Of a stretch of DNA of 38,815 nucleotides, positions 1 through 8,356 are shown piece after piece (positions within the stretch are counted from its first letter, which is position 1; each line of letters begins with the position of its first letter). The stretch covers positions 1 to 38,815 of the forward strand of contig CALJGK010000062.1 of NCBI GenBank assembly GCA_938075195.1, given 5' to 3'. Both the position numbers and the translations under genes were made by a program. The notes under the pieces are model-generated. The model saw only the letters and a program-made list of their open reading frames with translations, was not told the DNA's origin and did no database searches. This stretch comes from an uncultured SAR86 cluster bacterium. GTDB taxonomy: Bacteria; Pseudomonadota; Gammaproteobacteria; Magnimaribacterales; Magnimaribacteraceae.

Positions 1-689
1 AAAACTGATCCTTGTTCATCTGTTCTGATGTTAAAGATTGAAGAACCTCTTCCATCTGCAAATGAAGCACCAAAAGTTAATGATGCAAGTTTAGTATCAC
101 CGTCACCAGCGTCATAACCGCCTTCCATAACTTCAAGTGACATTCCTTCAAAGTCATCTTTAAGAATGATGTTCACAACACCCGCAATAGCATCTGAGCC
201 ATATACTGACGAAGCACCACCCGTTATCACTTCAAGCTTTTGAATTAAATCTGTAGGGATAGAGTTAAGGTCAACATATCCTTCACCAGGCTGTCCACCT
301 ACCCATCTTCTGCCATTAACAAGTGTTAAAGTTCTTCCAGAACCTAAACCTCTAAGGTTTACGGTTTGAACTCCTGAACTACCAACTGTAAAGTTTGTAT
401 TACCTCTTGATAAGGCATCACCAGCTTGTGGTAACTCGTTCAGAATGTCATAAACGTTAACAGAACCAGTATTTTCAATCTGATCTTCTCCTAATGTCAC
501 CATAGGTGTCGGAGAGCTAATATTATTAGCACGTTTAATTCTGGAACCTGTAACAACAATTTCTTCAGCAACTTCAGCAGAATCTTCTTCGTCCTCTGCA
601 GAAATTGAGAAAACTGAACCAAAACTTAGTAATGCAACAAGTGCAAATCCTAGTCCTGATTTGGAATGAAATAATATTGAATTATTCAT
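1..689 (-). CDS. TonB-dependent receptor, N-terminal part (3' end outside window)
   Basis: This outer-membrane receptor fragment is absent from the ORF track because its stop lies outside the window. I read it from the ATG at 689 on the minus strand through about 229 codons. It opens with a signal peptide (MNNSILFHSKSGLGFALVAL then a Ser/Ala-rich cleavage region), an acidic stretch, and the usual EEIVVTGSRIKR entry to the plug domain. Plug motifs follow: NVYDILNELPQ, VNLRGLGSGRTLTLVNGRR, and LEVITGGASSVYGSDAIAGV, then the start of the barrel. Such receptors import siderophores, cofactors, glycans or other large solutes using ExbBD-TonB energy; the substrate cannot be told from this part. The SD is GGGGA about 7 nt before the ATG. 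It is divergent from fabI. Family call is secure; substrate unknown. Confidence 0.93.
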   Translation of the reverse strand, partial: MNNSILFHSKSGLGFALVALLSFGSVFSISAEDEEDSAEVAEEIVVTGSRIKRANNISSPTPMVTLGEDQIENTGSVNVYDILNELPQAGDALSRGNTNFTVGSSGVQTVNLRGLGSGRTLTLVNGRRWVGGQPGEGYVDLNSIPTDLIQKLEVITGGASSVYGSDAIAGVVNIILKDDFEGMSLEVMEGGYDAGDGDTKLASLTFGASFADGRGSSIFNIRTDEQGSV

Positions 690-743
690 AAATATCCCCA
701 AATAAATTATAAAATTAGAGGCACTAATAGTCCCTCACCCGCT

Positions 744-772
744 AGACTAAAGCAATTTTCACGTTTTGGCAA
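744..772 (-). promoter_or_regulatory. candidate sigma-70 promoter for the leftward TBDR gene
   Basis: On the minus strand TTGCCA (-35 like) is followed after 17 nt by TAGTCT (a poor -10, 3/6). The same short segment contains TTGGCA-N15-TAAAAT on the plus strand (766-792), which could serve fabI. The placement in the divergent gap is sensible, but the matches are weak and this is only a candidate. Confidence 0.3.
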
Positions 773-850
773 CATTTTAACCCCTTTAAAATTACATCGA
801 AATAATCATTTTATTTATAGAATTCTTAACAAAAGTAATAGAATAGATGC

Positions 851-1648
851 ATGAATTTACTTAAAGGAAAAAATGTACTTATTGTCGGAGTAGCCAACAA
901 GCATTCTATAGCAGCTGGAATAGCCAAATCCATGTCTGAAAATGGAGCGAATGTGGCCTTAACCTATCAAAATGAGCGCTTAAAGGATAATGTTGCAAAA
1001 TTAGGAGCAGAATGGGGAGTTGAGACTTATTTACCCTGTGATGTCTCTTCAGACGAAGAAATTAAGAAAACTTTTTCTGATTTAGGGTCAGAATGGTCTC
1101 ATCTCGATTCAGTCATACATGCTGTAGGATTTGCACCCAGGGAAGAGCTAGACGGTGAATTTGTTGATGTGACCACCAGAGAAGGCTTTCAAATTGCTCA
1201 TGATGTTAGCAGTTACAGCTTTATCGCCTTAGCAAAAGAGGCAAAACCGCTCATGCGTGAAAGAAACGGATCTTTGCTTACTCTGTCTTATTTAGGATCT
1301 CAAATGACACTTCCTAATTACAATGTAATGGGCCTTGCAAAAGCAAGCTTAGAAGCTAGTGTAAGATACCTGGCAGTCTCTATGGGAAAAGAAGGTCACA
1401 GAGTGAATGCAATTTCAGCCGGCCCTATCAAAACTTTAGCTGCTGCTGGGGTGAAGAACTTTCGTAAAATGCTCTCATACAACGCAGCAAGATCACCAAT
1501 AGGTAGAAATATTACAACTAAAGAGGTTGGCGATACCGCCACCTTTCTAACTTCTGATATGGCTAGTGGAATTAGCGGTGAAGTTCTTTACGTAGATGGG
1601 GGTTTTAATATAACTGCAATGGGATCTATTGAAGAAGCAGAAAATTAG
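851..1648 (+). CDS. fabI: enoyl-[acyl-carrier-protein] reductase (NADH)
   Basis: FabI catalyses the last reduction in each type II fatty-acid elongation cycle in the cytosol. The 265-residue length matches the family. The N-terminal nucleotide-binding segment [16 protein letters not shown] is the divergent FabI form of the SDR glycine motif. The catalytic region [21 protein letters not shown] holds Tyr147, Tyr157 and Lys164 in the FabI Tyr-x6-Lys spacing. The C-terminal [17 protein letters not shown] is also typical. The ATG at 851 is the first possible start, since an in-frame TAG lies at 839-841; the SD is weak. The gene converges on ppiD with overlapping stop codons (4 nt), so no terminator separates them. 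The fabI-ppiD neighbourhood matches the order I remember from Pseudomonas. Identification is secure. Confidence 0.97.
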   Translation: MNLLKGKNVLIVGVANKHSIAAGIAKSMSENGANVALTYQNERLKDNVAKLGAEWGVETYLPCDVSSDEEIKKTFSDLGSEWSHLDSVIHAVGFAPREELDGEFVDVTTREGFQIAHDVSSYSFIALAKEAKPLMRERNGSLLTLSYLGSQMTLPNYNVMGLAKASLEASVRYLAVSMGKEGHRVNAISAGPIKTLAAAGVKNFRKMLSYNAARSPIGRNITTKEVGDTATFLTSDMASGISGEVLYVDGGFNITAMGSIEEAEN

Positions 1649-3519
1649 TTGTATTGCTCTACAGTTAATCCTCTTTGGATAACTGTCTGTAGCTCGGTTA
1701 TTTCCGATATACCCTTTTGTTGGTTCAAAAAATTCTTGATACCTTCCATATCCTCTGCGTTCAATACATTTGAGCCTTGCCTGACCGAATCTAATCTATA
1801 AATTAAATAATCACCATTTTGAGCGATAGCGGATCCATAAGTATTTCCGCTTTGTGATCTTGGCATAGAAAACACACCATTAACTGCAGCTACTGGCAGC
1901 AATGAGCTATCTCTTTTAAGGTTTTTATAGACTTCTAGTTGAATATTTTCTTCAGTTGAAAGGGTTTCTAGGGCTTTACCAGCGACTAATTCTTCTATAG
2001 TTCTTTCAATGAATGCCTGAGAGGATCTTGAAGATTCCTCAGAGATGTACGCACTTTCTACAAGCATCTTCACTGTATCAAATGATAATTGAGTTTCTTC
2101 GACCATATCACCAACTTGTATCAATACTGCCGATAAAGGTGATATTTCTATAACTTCAGGGAAATTACCATCCATAGAATCGTTAAAAATAAAATCAATG
2201 ATGGAGTTCTGATTTAATAATTCTGGAACTGCATTGATACTAAAATAATCTGAAGTTACTAATTCTTGAGAAAAGTTTGGTGCGATATCAGCTATAGAAC
2301 CTGAACTGAAGGCTAATTCAGACACTTGATCTAATAAGCTAACAAAATTATCTTCTGATCTTCTGGTTATAAGATTTTCTTTTATACTGGCCGATCTTTG
2401 CTCAATAGTCTCTACAATCGGTTGAATAAGTTCGTCTAATTTGATGAGATGAACACTAGATAGTAGATCTATTGGACCGTATACCTCGCCTTCTTTCATT
2501 GAGGATAATGCCTCTTCAAATTCTGGAGGCAATAATGTTCCATCGGTTATACCTAAGCTGCCATTAAGATTCTTTGTACCTTCATCTTCCGAAATCTCTA
2601 AAACAAGATCTGAAAATTTTTCACCATTATTCAGTCTTTGCTTTACTTCTTGCAATTCATCACTGGCCTGTTGAACATTTCTCTCATCATTAATATTGAG
2701 CATAATATGAGAAACTGACTTCCTGGTCGTAGTGTCAAATCCACTGACATATTCTTCGTATTCAAAATTAATATCTTCATTTGAAATATCGATATCACTT
2801 TTTAGATCTTTCGCGTCAAAGTAAATATAGGACACCTTTGCCTTTTCTGGGCTTATGTAAGAACTCTTGTTAGTTTCGTAAAAATTTTGTAAATCCCCGA
2901 TGTCAAAGTTAACAGAGTTTCTAAATTTAGAAGAAGGAAATTTAATAAATGATATATCTCTTTCTTGTTCAGCTAATTCAAGTGAGTTTTTAGCTTCTGC
3001 TTCTGTTATGAAATTGGAGCCAGCTAAAGATTGACGCCAAATATTTATCAATAAATCTTCTTTTACCCTTTTAAGGTAATCAGAAGGAATAAATCCATTG
3101 CTCCTTGCGAAAGCCTCGAATCTTTGAATGCTAAATTTACCGTTTTCTAAAAATTGATCTTCAGATGCTAGTTGCTTGTAAACATACGTATCGGTCAAAG
3201 TCAGGTCATTCTTTTCTAAAAAATCAAGTACAGCAAATTTTCCAATAAGCACATTCGTAGAAAGGTTAAGAATCACCTCGTCTTCAATAGTTTGATCAGG
3301 AAATCTTTGACTTAAAGAAAATTGTTGAGCACTCAACTCAAAACTAAGGTCTGCATTAGTGATTTCCTGCGAACCTACTTTCGCAACGACATTAGTATTG
3401 CCTTGTGAAAAGAATCCCGCCCAACCCACTGAACCAATGAAAGTGATAATGATTGCTACAACGATTACTCTTGTTGTCTTACCTGACAATCCATCTCTTA
3501 TGCTTTGTATACCTGACAT
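1645..3519 (-). CDS. ppiD: SurA/PpiD-type peptidyl-prolyl cis-trans isomerase, inner-membrane anchored
   Basis: PpiD is a periplasmic chaperone anchored by one N-terminal helix that assists secreted proteins leaving the Sec translocon. Here a short cytoplasmic start ([15 protein letters not shown]) precedes a membrane segment, [20 protein letters not shown] (about residues 18-37). A SurA-N-like chaperone region follows, and then one parvulin domain at about residues 264-365 (SVSHIML near its start, [19 protein letters not shown] later). The 624-residue length is normal. It is the last gene of tig-clpP-clpX-lon-hupB-ppiD, as in E. coli. A strong hairpin terminator ends 15 nt before its ATG, leaving no room for a promoter after it, so expression must depend on read-through. 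The SD is a GGAAAA-like sequence. The parvulin domain may be catalytically poor, as in E. coli PpiD; that is inference. Confidence 0.93.
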   Translation of the reverse strand: MSGIQSIRDGLSGKTTRVIVVAIIITFIGSVGWAGFFSQGNTNVVAKVGSQEITNADLSFELSAQQFSLSQRFPDQTIEDEVILNLSTNVLIGKFAVLDFLEKNDLTLTDTYVYKQLASEDQFLENGKFSIQRFEAFARSNGFIPSDYLKRVKEDLLINIWRQSLAGSNFITEAEAKNSLELAEQERDISFIKFPSSKFRNSVNFDIGDLQNFYETNKSSYISPEKAKVSYIYFDAKDLKSDIDISNEDINFEYEEYVSGFDTTTRKSVSHIMLNINDERNVQQASDELQEVKQRLNNGEKFSDLVLEISEDEGTKNLNGSLGITDGTLLPPEFEEALSSMKEGEVYGPIDLLSSVHLIKLDELIQPIVETIEQRSASIKENLITRRSEDNFVSLLDQVSELAFSSGSIADIAPNFSQELVTSDYFSINAVPELLNQNSIIDFIFNDSMDGNFPEVIEISPLSAVLIQVGDMVEETQLSFDTVKMLVESAYISEESSRSSQAFIERTIEELVAGKALETLSTEENIQLEVYKNLKRDSSLLPVAAVNGVFSMPRSQSGNTYGSAIAQNGDYLIYRLDSVRQGSNVLNAEDMEGIKNFLNQQKGISEITELQTVIQRGLTVEQYN

Positions 3520-3534
3520 ATTTGTTTTCCAATT

Positions 3535-3560
3535 AAAAAAAGCGCGCCTATTGGCGCGCT
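3535..3560 (-). terminator. Rho-independent terminator of hupB, inside the ppiD leader
   Basis: On the minus strand AGCGCGCC, a 4-nt loop AATA and GGCGCGCT form a perfect 8-bp GC-rich stem followed by a run of T. It lies 21 nt after the hupB stop and 15 nt before the ppiD start. It is one of the most GC-rich spots in an AT-rich window. Confidence 0.9.
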
Positions 3561-3581
3561 CTTTATAAGCAAATTAAAGGG

Positions 3582-3851
3582 TTAAAGACTTTCTTTAAGC
3601 GCTTTTCCTGCTTTAAATCCTACTGATTTAGAAGCAGATATTTGAATAGTAGCTCCTGTTTGAGGGTTTCTACCTTGTCTTGCAGCTCTATGTCTGACAT
3701 TGAAAGTTCCGAAACCAACTAGTGAGACACTATCTCCACCAGCTAGGCTTCCTGCTATTGCACTTAAAGTAGCTTCAACCGCTCTTCCGGCTTCTGCTTT
3801 TGAAGTATCAGTTGCTGCTGCTACAGCGTCTGTTAATTGGGCTTTATTCAC
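3582..3851 (-). CDS. hupB: DNA-binding protein HU (beta type)
   Basis: HU is a small dimeric nucleoid protein that bends DNA without strong sequence preference. The 89 residues match HU exactly in length. Family marks are MNKAQLTDAVA at the N terminus, VGFGTFNVRHRAARQGRNPQTG covering the beta arms with the intercalating RNP motif, and a final KAGKALKESL. The SD AGGAG sits 6 nt before the ATG. The gene lies between lon and ppiD, the position of hupB in E. coli and Pseudomonas. It has a near-consensus sigma-70 promoter, a hairpin at the predicted mRNA 5' end and its own terminator, which fits a very abundant, independently regulated protein. Confidence 0.96.
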   Translation of the reverse strand: MNKAQLTDAVAAATDTSKAEAGRAVEATLSAIAGSLAGGDSVSLVGFGTFNVRHRAARQGRNPQTGATIQISASKSVGFKAGKALKESL

Positions 3852-3876
3852 ATTAATCTCCTAGATTCTTGTTATG

Positions 3877-3900
3877 CTAACTTGAACCTATGCAAGTTAG
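3877..3900 (-). promoter_or_regulatory. 8-bp inverted repeat at the predicted 5' end of hupB mRNA
   Basis: CTAACTTG and CAAGTTAG form a perfect 8-bp stem with an 8-nt loop. The repeat begins about where transcription from the hupB promoter should start. There is no T run after it, so it is not a classical terminator of lon. It could be a 5' mRNA-stabilising hairpin or an operator; which one cannot be decided here. Confidence 0.55.
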
Positions 3901-3908
3901 TCACAGTG

Positions 3909-3937
3909 ATTAAAACCTTACGCTAAAGCCTTGTCAA
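3909..3937 (-). promoter_or_regulatory. sigma-70 promoter of hupB
   Basis: On the minus strand a perfect -35 TTGACA is followed by exactly 17 nt and a -10 TTTAAT (5/6). It lies in the lon-hupB gap, about 57 nt upstream of the hupB start codon. This is among the best promoter matches in the window. Confidence 0.8.
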
Positions 3938-3952
3938 GCTTATTTGGTTTAA

Positions 3953-6346
3953 TTAATGTGCTTCTGCGGAGCTTTTCTTTGACGAAGATTTCTTAGAAGT
4001 TGATTTCTCTGTTTCATCTTCTTTTTCCCAAGGAATAGGTTGTCTTGTCAATACGATGTCAAGAACTTCATCAATCCATCTTACAGGCTTGATATCTAAC
4101 TCAGCTTTAATGTTCTCCGGTATCTCTTTTAAATCTCGAACATTACCTTCTGGAATTAACACCACCTTAATGCCGCCTCTTTTTGCAGCCAACATTTTTT
4201 CTTTTAAACCGCCAATTCTTAAAATCTCTCCTCTTAAAGTTATCTCTCCCGTCATAGCTACGTCTGCTCTTACCGGTATCTTGGATAATACAGAAGTTAA
4301 AGCAGTTGCCATAGCTGCTCCAGCGCTAGGGCCATCTTTTGGGGTTGCTCCTTCTGGTACATGAATATGTATATCTTGATCTTCATAGAATTTTGGGTCT
4401 ATGCCTAGAGACTCAGATCTAGACCTTACAACCGATAAAGCTGCTTGAATTGATTCTTGCATTACATCACCTAATGAGCCTGTTTTGATAATCTTGCCCT
4501 TACCTGCAAAACTAGAAGCTTCAATGGTTAAAAGCTCTCCGCCCACTTGAGTCCAGGCAAGACCGGTCACTTGACCGATTTGATCATCGTCTTCCGCTTG
4601 ACCAAAATCAAACTTTCTTACACCACAGAAATCTTCTAATGTGTCAGGTTTAACGGTTATTTTCTTAGGCTTAGTAAGGTCTGCATTTTTCTTAACTACC
4701 TTTCTACAAATTTTTGCAATTTCTCTTTCTAGAGATCTTACTCCCGCTTCCCTTGTGAAATATCTAATTAAATCTTTGATAGTATTTTTAGATAAACTTA
4801 ATTCGTCTTTACCTAATCCATTATTCTTCTTTTGTTTATCTACTAAGTATTTATCTGCAATGCTGACTTTCTCATCTTCTGTGTAGCCAGGAAGAGTAAT
4901 AATCTCCATTCTGTCCAGTAATGCTGTGGGGATATTCAAGCTGTTAGCTGTGCAGACAAACATGATGTCTGATAAATCATAATCCACTTCTAAATAGTGA
5001 TCATTGAAAGTATGGTTCTGCTCAGGATCAAGAACCTCAAGTAAAGCTGAAGCAGGATCGCCTCTGAAGTCCATGCCCATCTTATCTATCTCATCAAGCA
5101 GGAAGAGTGGATTTTTAACCCCTGTTTTTGAGAGTTTTTGTAAAATCCTTCCAGGCATTGAACCGATATAAGTTCTTCTGTGGCCTCGAATTTCAGCTTC
5201 ATCTCTTACTCCTCCTAGAGACATTCTTACAAACTTTCTGTTTGTGGCGCGAGCTATAGATTCCCCTAAAGAAGTTTTTCCAACTCCTGGAGGTCCAACC
5301 AAACAAAGCACGGGGCCTTTAAGTTTTTTTACTCTTTTTTGAACAGCCAGATACTCTAATATTCTTTCTTTCACTTCTTCTAAGCCAAAATGGTCTTCAT
5401 TCAAGACATCACTTGCTTTGTTCAAGTCTGCTCTAATTTTACTTTTCTTTTTCCAAGGAATATTTAACATCCAATCTATATAGCCCCTAACGACTGAAGC
5501 TTCAGCAGACATGGGAGACATCATCTTATATTTTTGCAACTCACTTAATGTTTTTTCTTGGGCTTCTTTGGTCATACCCGCTTCATTAATCTTGGCCTCT
5601 AATTGATCGGCATCTTCAGCTTCATCAATCTCGCCTAACTCCTTCTTAAGAGCTTTCATTTGCTCATTTAAGTAGTATTCCTTTTGACTTTTTTCCATTT
5701 GGCTTTTAACTCTGCCACGAATTTTCTTCTCAACTTTTGATAGATCTAGTTGAGAATCTAGATGTTCTAGTATGCGTTTTGCTCTGTCAGCCAAGCTAAC
5801 CATCTCGAGTATGTCTTGCTTTTGACCGATATCAATCGATAAATGACCTACTAAGGTGTCTGTAAGCCTAGATAGCGAATCAATCGCATTAACTGTGTTG
5901 AGGACTTCAGGCGTTGCCTTTCTAGTAAGTTTTACATATTCCTGGAATTGTTTCTTTAAAGAAGGTAAGAAATGTTTGAGTTCATCAGTGTCGGTCTCCT
6001 CTTCTAAAGTGTTTACTTTAACTGACATAAATTCATCAGTAGATTCAATCGATTCAATTGAAGCTCTTTTGTTACCTTCTACTAAAACTTTAAGAGTGCC
6101 ATCTGGAAGTTTTATTAACTGGAGAATTGTAGAAAGCGTTCCTATGGAATAAAGATCGCCTAATTTTGGATCGTCTTGCTGTGCACTTTTTTGAGCAACT
6201 AGCATAATTTGTTTATCACCAGCCATTGCTGCCTGTAAGGCAGTTATAGATTTTTCTCTACCAACAAACAGAGGAGTAACCACCGACGGGAAGATGACTA
6301 CATCTCTTAAAGGGAGTAATGGGATATTTAAATTTTTATCAGACAT
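3953..6346 (-). CDS. lon: ATP-dependent protease La (Lon)
   Basis: Lon is a cytosolic homohexameric AAA+ serine protease that degrades misfolded and regulatory proteins. The 797-residue protein has the LonA order: N-terminal substrate domain (LPLRDVVIFP at about 11-20), coiled-coil linker (about 200-290), AAA+ module with Walker A GPPGVGKT (351-358) and Walker B LFLLDEIDK (414-422), and the protease domain with Ser674 in PKDGPSAGAA and Lys717 in GGLKEKMLAA. The C terminus carries a Lys/Ser-rich tail (STSKKSSSKKSS) of about 25 residues beyond the conserved end. A GAGGT SD precedes the ATG. A sigma-32-like promoter lies just upstream, after the clpX stop, so heat-shock induction is likely. Identification is secure. 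Confidence 0.98.
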   Translation of the reverse strand: MSDKNLNIPLLPLRDVVIFPSVVTPLFVGREKSITALQAAMAGDKQIMLVAQKSAQQDDPKLGDLYSIGTLSTILQLIKLPDGTLKVLVEGNKRASIESIESTDEFMSVKVNTLEEETDTDELKHFLPSLKKQFQEYVKLTRKATPEVLNTVNAIDSLSRLTDTLVGHLSIDIGQKQDILEMVSLADRAKRILEHLDSQLDLSKVEKKIRGRVKSQMEKSQKEYYLNEQMKALKKELGEIDEAEDADQLEAKINEAGMTKEAQEKTLSELQKYKMMSPMSAEASVVRGYIDWMLNIPWKKKSKIRADLNKASDVLNEDHFGLEEVKERILEYLAVQKRVKKLKGPVLCLVGPPGVGKTSLGESIARATNRKFVRMSLGGVRDEAEIRGHRRTYIGSMPGRILQKLSKTGVKNPLFLLDEIDKMGMDFRGDPASALLEVLDPEQNHTFNDHYLEVDYDLSDIMFVCTANSLNIPTALLDRMEIITLPGYTEDEKVSIADKYLVDKQKKNNGLGKDELSLSKNTIKDLIRYFTREAGVRSLEREIAKICRKVVKKNADLTKPKKITVKPDTLEDFCGVRKFDFGQAEDDDQIGQVTGLAWTQVGGELLTIEASSFAGKGKIIKTGSLGDVMQESIQAALSVVRSRSESLGIDPKFYEDQDIHIHVPEGATPKDGPSAGAAMATALTSVLSKIPVRADVAMTGEITLRGEILRIGGLKEKMLAAKRGGIKVVLIPEGNVRDLKEIPENIKAELDIKPVRWIDEVLDIVLTRQPIPWEKEDETEKSTSKKSSSKKSSAEAH

Positions 6347-6366
6347 ATTGTTTACCTCTACATCTA

Positions 6367-6395
6367 ATATTGGGGTTTTAGTTTAAAAAAACAAG
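6367..6395 (-). promoter_or_regulatory. sigma-32 (heat-shock) type promoter of lon
   Basis: The minus strand reads CTTGTT, 14 nt, then CCCCAATAT. This is close to the sigma-32 consensus CTTGAA-N13/14-CCCCATNT. The site lies wholly between the clpX stop and the lon start, with a predicted leader of about 15 nt that contains the SD. E. coli lon is also a sigma-32 gene. Confidence 0.65.
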
Positions 6396-6397
6396 TC

Positions 6398-7675
6398 TTA
6401 ACCTGTTTTAGTTTTAGAAGACTTCTCATAAACCATTAGAGGTTCAGATTCTCCTTTCACAACCGACGCATCCAATACCACTTTGTTGAGTGATTCTTCT
6501 GATGGGACTTTATACATAGTCTCCATCAATATGCTTTCAAGTATTGATCTAAGGCCTCTCGCACCTGTCTTTCTTTCGATGGCTTTTTTAGCTATCTCAG
6601 AAAGTGCATCTTCTCTAATATCTAATTCAACATCTTCCATTTGAAAGAGCTTAGAGAATTGTTTTGTTAAAGAATTTTTAGGTTGGGTCAATATCGTCAT
6701 TAACGCCTCCTCATCTAACTGCTCTAGTGTAGTTATAACGGGCAATCTCCCTATAAATTCAGGAATTAATCCAAATTTAATTAAATCTTCAGGTCTTACT
6801 TGCTTGATGAGCTTATCTGAATCATTTTCAGATTTAATAGATGTCACGTTAGCTCCAAAACCAATACCAGTTTCTTCGCACCTTTGTTGTATAACAGATT
6901 CAAGTCCAGAAAAAGCACCTCCGCAAATGAAGAGAATATTTGAAGTATCGACTTGAAGGAATTCTTGTTGTGGGTGTTTTCTTCCGCCTTGAGGTGGTAC
7001 AGATGCAACTGTGCCCTCTATCAGCTTCAACAAAGCTTGTTGTACCCCTTCTCCAGAAACATCACGAGTAATGGAAGGGTTGTCTGATTTTCTTGCTATT
7101 TTGTCGATCTCATCAATATATACAATACCTAATTGGGCTTTTTCAATATCGTAGTCGCATTTTTGTAAGAGTTTTTGAATAATATTCTCAACATCCTCTC
7201 CTACATAGCCTGCTTCAGTTAATGTGGTGGCATCGGCAATAGTAAAAGGAACATCCAATAATCGCGCCAAGGTTTGAGCAAGTAGTGTTTTCCCAGAACC
7301 AGTAGGACCTAAAAGTAAAATATTACTTTTTGTTAACTCAACGTCATCTTCAGAATCAAGACTCTTTCCACCTTTTAATCTTTTGTAATGATTATAAACA
7401 GCAACTGATAAATTTTTCTTAGCCTCTTCTTGGCCTATGACATATTCATCTAAAGTCTCTTTAATTTCTTTTGGAACAGGAAAATGTTCATCATCAACCT
7501 CTTTGGTTTCTGCTATCTCTTCTTTAATGATGTCATTGCATAAATCTATACATTCATTGCAAATATAAACCGAAGGACCCGCAATAAGCTTTCTGACCTC
7601 ATTTTGATTTTTACCACAAAACGAGCAATATAAAAGCTTGTCATCTCCGTTATCTGTGTTGTCTTTATCAGACAT
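6398..7675 (-). CDS. clpX: ATP-dependent Clp protease ATP-binding subunit ClpX
   Basis: ClpX is the hexameric AAA+ unfoldase that feeds tagged proteins into ClpP and also works alone. The 425 residues match the family. The N-terminal zinc-binding domain has Cys17, Cys20, Cys39 and Cys42 (CSFC and CNEC). Walker A is GPTGSGKT (123-130) and Walker B is VYIDEIDK (about 185-192). The AAA+ segment [14 protein letters not shown] and the arginine-finger region EFIGRLPVI are present. It starts 11 nt after clpP on the same strand, with SD AGGAG, so the two should be co-transcribed from the heat-shock promoter ahead of clpP. Confidence 0.98.
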   Translation of the reverse strand: MSDKDNTDNGDDKLLYCSFCGKNQNEVRKLIAGPSVYICNECIDLCNDIIKEEIAETKEVDDEHFPVPKEIKETLDEYVIGQEEAKKNLSVAVYNHYKRLKGGKSLDSEDDVELTKSNILLLGPTGSGKTLLAQTLARLLDVPFTIADATTLTEAGYVGEDVENIIQKLLQKCDYDIEKAQLGIVYIDEIDKIARKSDNPSITRDVSGEGVQQALLKLIEGTVASVPPQGGRKHPQQEFLQVDTSNILFICGGAFSGLESVIQQRCEETGIGFGANVTSIKSENDSDKLIKQVRPEDLIKFGLIPEFIGRLPVITTLEQLDEEALMTILTQPKNSLTKQFSKLFQMEDVELDIREDALSEIAKKAIERKTGARGLRSILESILMETMYKVPSEESLNKVVLDASVVKGESEPLMVYEKSSKTKTG

Positions 7676-7686
7676 AAAAACTCCTG

Positions 7687-8307
7687 TTATTTTTTGATTG
7701 AGCGACTATCAACAACTCCATCAATTAAACCATACTTTACTGCATCATCGGGAGACATAAAATTATCTCTGTCACTATCTTTGGCAATTTTGTCAACCTT
7801 TTGACCTGAGTGACTCGCTAGAATTTCATTAAGCTTTTTCTTTATTGATAAAATCTCTTTGGTATGTATTTCAATATCACTTGCTTGACCTTGAAATCCA
7901 CCGAGTACTTGATGGATCATTACTCTTGAATTTGGCAGAGACTGTCTCTTGCCTTTAGCTCCACCGCAAAGCAATACAGCACCCATACTTGCGGCTTGAC
8001 CAATGCAAAGAGTTGAAACATCTGGTTTGATGAACTGCATAGTATCGTAAATAGATAGACCGGCCGTTACAGACCCACCTGGAGAATTAATATATAAATG
8101 AATATCCTTGTCAGGATTCTCAGCTTCCAAATAAAGCATTTGAGCAACAATTAAATTAGCACCGTAATCTTCTACAGGTCCAGTAAGAAATATCACCCTC
8201 TCTTTGAGCAATCTTGAATAAATGTCATAGGCCCTTTCTCCTCTTGGTGTTTGTTCCACAACCATTGGTACCAACTGATTAGTTGGATTTATGTTTTCTT
8301 TATTCAT
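7687..8307 (-). CDS. clpP: ATP-dependent Clp protease proteolytic subunit ClpP
   Basis: ClpP forms the tetradecameric serine-protease barrel used by ClpX. The 206-residue protein shows the catalytic triad Ser107 (GQAASMGA), His132 (RVMIHQ) and Asp181 (DSDRDNFMS). YINSPGGSV (72-80) is the substrate-binding strand region. A short N-terminal propeptide of roughly 14 residues is likely, as in E. coli. SD is AAGGA. The tig-clpP gap carries an excellent sigma-32 promoter, so clpPX can be induced by heat apart from tig. Confidence 0.98.
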   Translation of the reverse strand: MNKENINPTNQLVPMVVEQTPRGERAYDIYSRLLKERVIFLTGPVEDYGANLIVAQMLYLEAENPDKDIHLYINSPGGSVTAGLSIYDTMQFIKPDVSTLCIGQAASMGAVLLCGGAKGKRQSLPNSRVMIHQVLGGFQGQASDIEIHTKEILSIKKKLNEILASHSGQKVDKIAKDSDRDNFMSPDDAVKYGLIDGVVDSRSIKK

Positions 8308-8327
8308 TTAATTATTCCTTATTTATT

Positions 8328-8356
8328 AAGATGGGGTTAATCCAAAGATTTTCAAC
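8328..8356 (-). promoter_or_regulatory. sigma-32 (heat-shock) promoter of clpPX
   Basis: The minus strand reads GTTGAA, 14 nt, then CCCCATCTT. The -10 element matches CCCCATNT fully and the -35 differs from CTTGAA by one base. The -35 overlaps the TGA stop of tig. E. coli clpP is a sigma-32 gene, which supports the reading. Confidence 0.75.
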
